A DNA stretch of 27,453 bases from positions 1 through 27,453 of the forward strand of contig DATLGD010000170.1 of the NCBI GenBank assembly GCA_035540755.1, written 5' to 3'. A program made the translations under genes and the position numbers. Below, in pieces: positions 22,245-27,453 of the stretch. Every line of letters starts with the position of its first letter. Position 1 is the first letter of the stretch. Under the pieces are notes generated by a model. It worked only from the letters and a program-made list of their open reading frames with translations. It was not told where the DNA came from and made no database searches. Source of the DNA: DATLGD01 sp035540755 (GTDB lineage Bacteria; Actinomycetota; Actinomycetes; Mycobacteriales; SCTD01).

Positions 22245-22925
22245 TCAGACGAAGGGACCGCGCGTCGACAGCTCGTGGACGACGGTGTCGTCGACGTCGC
22301 AGAGGACGTCCTCCTCGACGGCGACGACGCCGCTGACGGTGCGGGCGGAGGCCTCGGCCGTCCACGCCGAGGAGCGCAGCTCGGTCCACCCGGCCAGCCG
22401 GACCACGCCGTCGCGCACCTCGACGTCGAGGCGGCGGGCGGCGTCGCCGAGCGACGTGCGCAGGACGTCCTCCACGTCGCGAGCGATCTCGGCGTCGTCG
22501 CGCAGGTAGCAGCGGAGCACGTCGCTGCGGGTGAGGATGCCGACAAGCCTGCCGTCGTCGACCACGACCACCCGGCCCACGCCCTCGCGCGCCATGGTGT
22601 GCAGGGCCTCGCACACCAGCGCGTCCGGCCCGACGGTCACGGCCGGCGACCGCATCAGTGCCCCGGCGGTCGTCGCCCCGGCCTTGCGCCGGTGCTCGCG
22701 GCGCTCCTTGCCGCCGAGCAGCAGCTCGGTCCAGCCGGCGGGCTGCTCGTCGTGGCAGGTCAGGTCCGAGGCGCTGACGACGCCGACGACGACACCGTCC
22801 TCGACCACCGGGACGGCGTCGACACCGCGCTCGACGAGGGTGCGGACGGCGGTCTTGAAGGAGGCGTCGGGCGGGAGGGACACCACGTCCCCCGTCATGA
22901 CGCTGTGAACTGCGGTGTTCCTCAA
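22245..22925 (-). CDS. CBS-CBS-BON domain protein
   Basis: A 226-residue cytoplasmic protein with two CBS domains (about 8-60, VVEDGVVVGVVSASDL, and 84-142, VVVDDGRLVGILTRSDVL) and a C-terminal BON domain (about 147-212, VEVRDGVVRLAGWTE ending SGVVAVEEDV). CBS pairs bind adenine nucleotides and act as energy or redox sensors; BON domains are linked to membrane or lipid contact. A specific role is unknown. The TTG start at 22925 is chosen because AGGAGG lies 6 nt upstream; the next in-frame ATG is nine codons later and has no such SD. Good promoter hexamers (22984-22956) give it its own transcript, which probably continues into cobN 29 bp on. Such proteins are common in actinobacterial stress regulons; that is family knowledge, not evidence from here. 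Confidence 0.9.
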   Translation of the reverse strand: MRNTAVHSVMTGDVVSLPPDASFKTAVRTLVERGVDAVPVVEDGVVVGVVSASDLTCHDEQPAGWTELLLGGKERREHRRKAGATTAGALMRSPAVTVGPDALVCEALHTMAREGVGRVVVVDDGRLVGILTRSDVLRCYLRDDAEIARDVEDVLRTSLGDAARRLDVEVRDGVVRLAGWTELRSSAWTAEASARTVSGVVAVEEDVLCDVDDTVVHELSTRGPFV

Positions 22926-22931
22926 CGGGCA

Positions 22932-22937
22932 CCTCCT
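22932..22937 (-). promoter_or_regulatory. Shine-Dalgarno that fixes a TTG start
   Basis: AGGAGG on the minus strand lies 6 nt before TTG 22925 of the CBS-BON gene. This perfect match at ideal spacing supports the rare TTG start over the ATG nine codons downstream. Confidence 0.7.
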
Positions 22938-22955
22938 GAGGCGATCCCCTCGCCG

Positions 22956-22984
22956 ACGGTACGCCTCTGCAGGCCGCGTTCCAA
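22956..22984 (-). promoter_or_regulatory. Promoter of the CBS-BON (and perhaps cobN) transcript
   Basis: TTGGAA (22984-22979) and TACCGT (22961-22956) on the minus strand are 17 bp apart, close to the vegetative TTGACA-17-TANNNT pattern. The -35 starts 9 nt after the stop of the ligase gene. The predicted start near 22949 leaves a 24-nt leader with the AGGAGG site. Confidence 0.6.
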
Positions 22985-22992
22985 GACCTCGC

Positions 22993-24120
22993 TCAGAGGC
23001 CGTCGCGCAGCTCGGCGACCAGCGACCGGACGACCGCTCGCAGGTCGCCCCCGGTGGCCTCGGCGACGGCCCGCTGGCGCTGGTAGCTGGCCCCGCGCAC
23101 CGGGATGTCGGCGACGCTGTCCAGCTCTGCCACGCAGTCGAGCTGCTTGGCCACCGGCGCCAGCCGCTCGAGCAGGTCGTGCAGGTCGTCGACGACCATC
23201 CGCTCGTGGCCGGCGGCGTCCAGGATGATCTCGGCGTCCAGCCCGTAGCGCGCCGAGCGCCACTTGTTCTCCTGCACGTGCCAGGGCGGCATGATCGGCA
23301 GCTCGCCGCCGTCGTCGAGGCGCCGGTCGAGGTCGACGACCAGGCAGTGCGTGAGCGCAGTGAGGGCGGCGACCTCCTGCAGCGTCGGCAGCCCGTCGCA
23401 CACCCGCACCTCGACGGTGCCGAGCGGGGGCGACGGGCGCACGTCCCACCGGATGTCGGCCAGCCCGTCGATGACTCCGGTGGTCATCAGGTCGTCGACG
23501 TAGGCGGTGTACTCCGACCACTGCGAGAACTGGAACGGCAGCCCGGCGGTCGGCAGCTGCTGGAACAGCAGGGCGCGGTTGCTGGCGTACCCGGTGTCCT
23601 GGCCGGACCAGAACGGCGAGGACGCCGACAGCGCCTGCAGGTGCGGGTACCAGGTGAGCATCGAGCTGACGATCGGCATGACCTTCGCGGCCGAGCCGAT
23701 GCCGACGTGGCAGTGCACCCCGTAGATGACCATCTGCCGGCCCCAGTACCGGGTGCGGTCGATGAGGGTGGCGTAGCGGTCGCCCTCGGTGACCTGCTGG
23801 TCCTCCCACCGGGCGAACGGGTGGGTGCCCGCCGCGAACATGTCCACGCCCATCGGTGCGGTGACCGCGCGCAGCGACGACAGCGTGCCGGCCAGGTCGT
23901 CCACCGCCTCGGCGACGGTGTCGCAGATCCCGGTGACGGCTTCGACGGTGTTGACCAGCAGCTCCTTCTTCACCTTCAGCGACTCGACCCCGGCGTCGCA
24001 GGCCGCGGCGATGACCTCGGCGGCCACCGGCACCAGGTCGCCGGTGTCGGCGTCGACCAGCGCCAGCTCCCACTCGACGCCCAGCGTCGGCCGCGGTGAG
24101 GACTGGAAGTCGATGCGCAC
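22993..24120 (-). CDS. YbdK-type glutamate-cysteine ligase / carboxylate-amine ligase (GCS2 family)
   Basis: An ATP-grasp-like ligase joining glutamate to cysteine or another amine. It has 375 residues, typical for the family. Motifs: TLGVEWELALVD (about 12-23), YGVHCHVGIGS (about 115-125), FWSGQDTGYASNRALLFQQLP, TVEVRVCDGLPT and PWHVQENKWRSARYGLDAEI. The N-terminal glutamate motif is VEWEL rather than the common VEEEF. GTG 24120 is chosen because the family starts a few residues before the TLGVE motif and a -10-like hexamer lies 6 nt upstream; an upstream GTG at 24186 would add 22 residues with no family similarity. Actinobacteria make mycothiol, so the true product may be a gamma-glutamyl compound other than glutathione. 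It is divergent from the sigma factor. EgtA of ergothioneine synthesis is a less likely alternative. Confidence 0.85.
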   Translation of the reverse strand: MRIDFQSSPRPTLGVEWELALVDADTGDLVPVAAEVIAAACDAGVESLKVKKELLVNTVEAVTGICDTVAEAVDDLAGTLSSLRAVTAPMGVDMFAAGTHPFARWEDQQVTEGDRYATLIDRTRYWGRQMVIYGVHCHVGIGSAAKVMPIVSSMLTWYPHLQALSASSPFWSGQDTGYASNRALLFQQLPTAGLPFQFSQWSEYTAYVDDLMTTGVIDGLADIRWDVRPSPPLGTVEVRVCDGLPTLQEVAALTALTHCLVVDLDRRLDDGGELPIMPPWHVQENKWRSARYGLDAEIILDAAGHERMVVDDLHDLLERLAPVAKQLDCVAELDSVADIPVRGASYQRQRAVAEATGGDLRAVVRSLVAELRDGL

Positions 24121-24126
24121 GGCGCT

Positions 24127-24157
24127 GCCGTACCCGCGGCAGGCCCGATCAGCGCAA
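24127..24157 (-). promoter_or_regulatory. Candidate leaderless promoter of the ligase gene
   Basis: Minus-strand TTGCGC (24157-24152) and TACGGC (24132-24127) are 19 bp apart; the -10 ends 6 nt before GTG 24120, so transcription could begin on the start codon. The -10 lacks the final T of TANNNT and the spacer is slightly long. No SD precedes the GTG, which supports a leaderless start. Confidence 0.35.
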
Positions 24158-24186
24158 GGTCCGTAGCCGAATGCCCGATTCGTCAC

Positions 24187-24192
24187 TACCGT
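24187..24192 (+). promoter_or_regulatory. Candidate -10 element of the sigma-factor gene
   Basis: TACCGT fits TANNNT and lies 26 nt before the ATG at 24219, leaving a short leader with GGAGG (24209-24213). No recognisable -35 is present at 16-18 bp, so an alternative sigma or an activator may be needed. The gap is shared with the divergent ligase gene. Confidence 0.35.
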
Positions 24193-24218
24193 GCGGTTCC
24201 ACCGTCCTGGAGGCCGTC

Positions 24219-24992
24219 ATGAGCACAGCAGTCGTCGATGCCGACGCGGCGGAGAGAGCGGGCACCGCCGCGGCTGTCGAGCTCGTGCTCGACGCCCCGG
24301 TGACCGACCTGCGGGACGCCGTCCCGGACGAGCTGAGGGCGGCGGGCCCGTCCGCCGCGCCGGCGCCGGCGCCGGGCTGCCCCTGCGGCTGCGGCGAGAC
24401 CGAGCTGCTGCTCCGAGCCCGCGGGGGCGACGAGCGGGCGGTGGAAGAGCTCCTCGACCGGTACCGGGCGCTGGCTCGCGCCAAGGCGCGGTCGTACTTC
24501 CTGCTCGGCGGCGAGCACGACGACGTGCTCCAGGAGGGCATGATCGGCCTGTACAAGGCGATCAGGGACTACGCGCCGGATCTGGGCGTGCCGTTCGGGG
24601 CCTTCGCCGAGATGTGCGTCACCCGGCAGCTGGTGAGCGCCGTGCGCGCGGCGGGCCGGCACAAGCACGCACCGCTGACCCGCGCCGCCTCGCTCGACGA
24701 GCCGGTGCGGGGCCAGGACGACCTTCGCCTGGCCGACCTGCTGCCGGCCGCGTCGGCCGCCGACCCCGCGGACGCCGTGGTCTCCGCCGACGAGGTGCGT
24801 GCGCTGCAGCAGCACTTCGCCCAGGTGCTGTCCGACCTCGAGCAGCAGGTGCTGCGCCACCACGTGGAGGGCAAGTCCTACGACCAGATCGCGGCGATGC
24901 TGCAGCGGCACGTCAAGTCGGTCGACAACGCGCTCCAGCGGATCAAGCGCAAGCTCGAGACCCACCTCGAGGGGCGCCTCGCCGAGGCGTAG
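24219..24992 (+). CDS. SigH-type (sigma-30, sporulation-like) RNA polymerase sigma factor with N-terminal Cys-rich extension
   Basis: A group 3-like sigma-70 family protein of 257 residues. Region 2 (about 65-150) contains RAKARSYFLLGGEHDDVLQE and GMIGLYKAIRDYAP, with RQLVSAVRAAGRHKHAPL; region 4 (about 195-250) contains DLEQQVLRHHVEGKSYDQIA and RHVKSVDNALQRIKRKLE. From memory these stretches match Bacillus SigH (sigma-30) much better than actinobacterial ECF or SigB-type factors. The N-terminus carries about 60 extra residues, including CPCGCG (54-59), which could bind a metal or respond to thiols; that is inference. ATG 24219 has GGAGG 5 nt upstream. No anti-sigma gene adjoins it. It is divergent from the ligase gene and converges on cobQ with tandem repeats between. 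Spore formation by this organism cannot be concluded. Confidence 0.9.
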   Translation: MSTAVVDADAAERAGTAAAVELVLDAPVTDLRDAVPDELRAAGPSAAPAPAPGCPCGCGETELLLRARGGDERAVEELLDRYRALARAKARSYFLLGGEHDDVLQEGMIGLYKAIRDYAPDLGVPFGAFAEMCVTRQLVSAVRAAGRHKHAPLTRAASLDEPVRGQDDLRLADLLPAASAADPADAVVSADEVRALQQHFAQVLSDLEQQVLRHHVEGKSYDQIAAMLQRHVKSVDNALQRIKRKLETHLEGRLAEA

Positions 24993-24993
24993 G

Positions 24994-25035
24994 GGTCGGG
25001 TCACGCCGGTCGGGTCACGCCGGTCGGGTCACGCC
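24994..25035. repeat. Three perfect tandem copies of a 14-bp repeat
   Basis: GGTCGGGTCACGCC occurs at 24994-25007, 25008-25021 and 25022-25035. The array fills the gap between the convergent sigma-factor and cobQ genes, and the cobQ TGA lies inside the third copy. Each copy carries a TGA on the minus strand, two of them in register with other cobQ frames. No stem-loop is formed. It may be replication slippage or a short spacer array. Confidence 0.85.
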
Positions 25036-26537
25036 GGCTGCGGCGCCCCTGGCGGCACGAACGGCAGCCCGCCCGGCGCGCCGTGCTCCAGCAGTCGCAG
25101 CACGGCGTCGGTGTCGAGGTGGTCGGCCACCAGGTCGCCGAGCGCGTCGAGCCGGGCCTGGCGCACCGCCTCGAACGAGACCGTTCCCGGCGCCCAGTCG
25201 CGCCCCGTCTCGGCCGCCACCTCGCCGAGCAGCGCGCGCCGCACGCCGTCGCTCTCGAGCGCGCCGTGCCACACCGTGCCGCGGACGGCACCGACCCGGC
25301 AGCCCTCGCGCGGCGAGAACATCGGCTCGCCGTCGTCGACCGCGATGCGGCCGTGGTGGATCTCGTAGGCGGTGGTCACCGGGTGCCCGCCGTAGGAGCC
25401 GGCGGGCCGGCCGAGCACCTTGTCGGCACCGAAGACGGTGCGCACCGGCAGCAGGCCGAGCCCGTCGATTGCACCGGCCCGCGACTCGACGTCGTCGAGG
25501 ATCGACCGGCCGAGCATCTGGTAGCCGCCGCAGATGCCGAGCACCGGGCGGCCGGCGGCGGCGCGGCGGGCGAGCTCGACGTCGAGCCGGCGCTCGCGCA
25601 GCCAGCCGAGGTCGGCGACGGTGGCCCGGGTGCCGGGGAGCACGACGAGGTCGGCGTCGGCGAGCTCCTCCGGGGTGGTCGCGAAGCGCACGAGCACACC
25701 GGGTTCGCTGCGCAGCGCGTCGACGTCGGTCCAGTTCGACAGCCGCGGCAGGCGCACCACCGACACGCGCAGGACATCAGGGCCGACCGCCGGCAAGGGC
25801 GCGACCGGGGCGGAGAGCCCGAGCGAGTCCTCGACGTCGAGCTCGAGCCCCTCGGTCCACGGCAGGACGCCGAGCACCGGCCGGCCGGTGAGCGAGCGAA
25901 GCATCTCCAGGCCCGGTTCGAGCAGCGCGACGTCGCCGCGGAACTTGTTCACGACGAACCCGGCCACGAGCGCCTGGTCCTGCTCCGACAGCAGCGCCAC
26001 CGTGCCGAACAGCGCCGCGAACACCCCGCCGGGGTTGATGTCGCCGACGACGACGACCGGCAGCCGCGCCGCACGGGCGAGGCCCATGTTGGCGATGTCG
26101 GTGGCGCGCAGGTTGATCTCGGCGGGTGAGCCCGCGCCCTCGCACACGACGACGTCGTAGCGCGACCGCAGGTCGGCCAGGCACGCCAGCGACACCTCGA
26201 GCAGCTCGGCCTTGTGCTGCCGGTAGGAGGTGGCGGAGACGTCCGCCCACGGCTTGCCGAGCACGACGACCTGCGAGGTCCGGTCGCTGCCGGGCTTGAG
26301 CAGCACCGGGTTCATCGCGGCCTCGGGCGCGATGCCCGCCGCCGCGGCCTGCATCGCCTGCGCCCGGCCGATCTCGGCGCCGTCGGCGGTGACCGTGCTG
26401 TTGAGCGACATGTTCTGCGCCTTGAACGGCGCCACCTTCACCCCCTGCCGCGCCAGCCACCGGCACAGCCCGGCGGTGACGACGGACTTGCCGGCGTCCG
26501 ACGTCGTGCCGGCGACGAGCAGGGCGCCCGCGGTCAC
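25029..26537 (-). CDS. cobQ: Cobyric acid synthase (adenosylcobyrinate b,d,e,g-amidase)
   Basis: Amidates four carboxylates of adenosylcobyrinic acid a,c-diamide with glutamine and ATP to give cobyric acid. It has 502 residues, normal for the family. The N-terminal ATPase domain has P-loop GTTSDAGKS (10-18), FKAQNMSLNS (38-47), CEGAGSPAEINLRATDIANM (132-151) and GDINPGGVFA (165-174). The C-terminal class I glutaminase-like domain has the nucleophile Cys336 in GICGGYQMLG and His424 in GTVWHG, plus YEIHHG (391-396). GTG 26537 is chosen because it overlaps the cobD stop as GTGA and begins right at the family N-terminus. The two genes are therefore translationally coupled. No riboswitch is seen before the pair within the window; one may lie upstream of cobD beyond the edge. 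Confidence 0.97.
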   Translation of the reverse strand: MTAGALLVAGTTSDAGKSVVTAGLCRWLARQGVKVAPFKAQNMSLNSTVTADGAEIGRAQAMQAAAAGIAPEAAMNPVLLKPGSDRTSQVVVLGKPWADVSATSYRQHKAELLEVSLACLADLRSRYDVVVCEGAGSPAEINLRATDIANMGLARAARLPVVVVGDINPGGVFAALFGTVALLSEQDQALVAGFVVNKFRGDVALLEPGLEMLRSLTGRPVLGVLPWTEGLELDVEDSLGLSAPVAPLPAVGPDVLRVSVVRLPRLSNWTDVDALRSEPGVLVRFATTPEELADADLVVLPGTRATVADLGWLRERRLDVELARRAAAGRPVLGICGGYQMLGRSILDDVESRAGAIDGLGLLPVRTVFGADKVLGRPAGSYGGHPVTTAYEIHHGRIAVDDGEPMFSPREGCRVGAVRGTVWHGALESDGVRRALLGEVAAETGRDWAPGTVSFEAVRQARLDALGDLVADHLDTDAVLRLLEHGAPGGLPFVPPGAPQPA

Positions 26538-27453
26538 CGGCGGGCCCGGTCGAGCAGCAGCCGGGTCCCGACGGCGAGTGCCCCGGCGCATCCCGCCACC
26601 GCGGCCGACAGCCGGGTGGCGCGGCCGACGTCGGCGACGTCGGGTGCGGGGCCGTCGCCGAGCAGCGGCCGGTCCTCGACGCGGCCGGCGTAGGAGAGCC
26701 GGCCGCCGAGGGTCCGGCCGAGCGCACCGGCGAAGGCCGCCTCCACCGGGCCGGCGTTGGGGCTCGGGTGCTTGCCGCCGTCGCGCCGCCAGACGTGCAG
26801 CGCCGCGCGCGACCGCCCGCCCACGACGGGCGCGAGCGCGACGGCCAGCGCGGCGGTGAGCCGGGCCGGCAGCAGGTTCGCGACGTCGTCGGCGCGGGCG
26901 GCGGCCCAGCCGAACCGGGCGTACCGCGGCGAGCGGTGCCCGACCATCGCGTCGAGCGTGTTGACCGCGCGGTAGCCGAGCAGGCCGGGCACGCCGAGCA
27001 GCGCCCCCCACATCAGCGGCCCGACGACGGCGTCGCTGGTGTTCTCCGCGACCGACTCGACGGTCGCCCGGGCCAGGCCCTCGGCGCGCAGCTGCGAGGG
27101 GTCTCGGCCGCACAGGTGCGGCAGCCGCGCGCGGGCGCCGGCGAGGTCGTCGTCCTCCAGCAGCGCGGACATCGCCCGCGCCTCCCTGCGCAGCGTCGTG
27201 CCGCCGAGGACCGCCCAGGTCGCGAGCGCGGTGACCGCCGCTGCTGAGCCCGGCCCGCGGGCCGTGCGGGCGGCCGCCGCCCCCAGCAGCGCCGCGCCGC
27301 CGGTCAGCGCCGCGGCATAGACCACCCCGGCGCCGCGGGCGTCCCGGTGCAGGAGCTGCTCGACGCGGCCGGCCAGCGTGCCGAACGCCGCCACGGGGTG
27401 CGCTCGGCGGGGGTCGCCGAGCAGCGCGTCGAGGCCCATCCCGAGGGCGAGGC
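26534..27453 (-). CDS. cobD: Adenosylcobinamide-phosphate synthase, CobD/CbiB (5' end off window)
   Basis: Integral membrane enzyme that joins aminopropanol (phosphate) to cobyric acid, giving cobinamide (phosphate). About 306 codons are visible and the frame is open to the right edge. The usual N-terminal helix before LLGDPRRAHPVAAFG is only partly included, so the start lies outside; an in-frame ATG at 27439 would cut that helix. Family motifs: SVAENTSDAVVGPLMWGAL, YRAVNTLDAMVGHRSPRYA, FGWAAARADDVANLLPARL and GKHPSPNAGPVEAAFAGALG. Several hydrophobic stretches (near AAALTGGAALLGAAAA, AAVTALATWAVLGG, LTAALAVALAPVVG) fit membrane helices. Its stop overlaps the cobQ GTG start (GTGA). All key motifs are intact. 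Confidence 0.95.
   Translation of the reverse strand, partial: LALGMGLDALLGDPRRAHPVAAFGTLAGRVEQLLHRDARGAGVVYAAALTGGAALLGAAAARTARGPGSAAAVTALATWAVLGGTTLRREARAMSALLEDDDLAGARARLPHLCGRDPSQLRAEGLARATVESVAENTSDAVVGPLMWGALLGVPGLLGYRAVNTLDAMVGHRSPRYARFGWAAARADDVANLLPARLTAALAVALAPVVGGRSRAALHVWRRDGGKHPSPNAGPVEAAFAGALGRTLGGRLSYAGRVEDRPLLGDGPAPDVADVGRATRLSAAVAGCAGALAVGTRLLLDRARR

Noticed and set aside
18568..22509. Very long plus-strand open frame opposite cobN
   Set aside because: Arg/Val/Gly-rich composition with no domain, fully antisense to a clear cobN; a shadow frame.
1..27453. tRNA genes or CRISPR arrays
   Set aside because: No T-loop signature such as GGTTCGAATCC on either strand and no regularly spaced repeats; the only array is the 3 x 14-bp one at 24994-25035.

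Overview
The window is very GC-rich (by eye well above 70%), with tightly packed genes, frequent GTG starts, GTGA start/stop overlaps and several probably leaderless genes. Together with the fused ChlI/ChlD-type chelatase this points to an actinobacterium (Actinomycetota), perhaps a Frankiales, Geodermatophilales or Nocardioidales type. I cannot name a species. I see no tRNA, rRNA, CRISPR array, insertion sequence or phage gene.

Two themes are interleaved. The first is late aerobic cobalamin synthesis, all on the minus strand. Reading in transcription order from the right edge: cobD (5' end off the window) overlaps cobQ by GTGA. Then come a divergent SigH-type sigma factor (plus strand), a YbdK-type glutamate-cysteine ligase, a CBS-CBS-BON protein and cobN. 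After a 15.3 kb plus-strand block come chlID, cobO and cobB (3' end off the window). A cobalamin riboswitch (3130-3230) with an 8-bp closing stem lies ahead of chlID. CobN and ChlID together should form the cobalt chelatase; CobB and CobQ are amidases, CobO adenosylates the corrin, and CobD adds the aminopropanol arm.

The second theme is the plus-strand block 3297-18608. It opens with purU (formyltetrahydrofolate hydrolase) and two tandem paralogous M15-type peptidase lipoproteins. It continues with nine consecutive genes whose products all carry signal peptides: an S8 subtilase, a beta-sandwich/PPC-like protein, LVIVD propeller 1, an M28 peptidase with PKD domain, a DOMON-like beta protein, LVIVD propeller 2, a sugar-dehydrogenase-type propeller with a C-terminal cupredoxin, a second DOMON-like protein, and LVIVD propeller 3. 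Overlapping or closely spaced starts and stops, and hairpins at 12307-12328 and 14284-14320, divide the nine into probable transcription units 6286-12295, 12378-14270 and 14428-18608.

This exported propeller/peptidase island is the best candidate for an undescribed system. All three LVIVD propellers place a histidine just before successive beta strands and share a C-[ST]-x-H motif, which suggests a metal or cofactor site in the propeller channel. Two pairs of island proteins share domains, so the genes seem to have evolved together. No wall-anchor motif or C-terminal membrane helix is visible, so the products are probably released or held non-covalently outside the cell. Function is inferred; nothing in the sequence shows a substrate.
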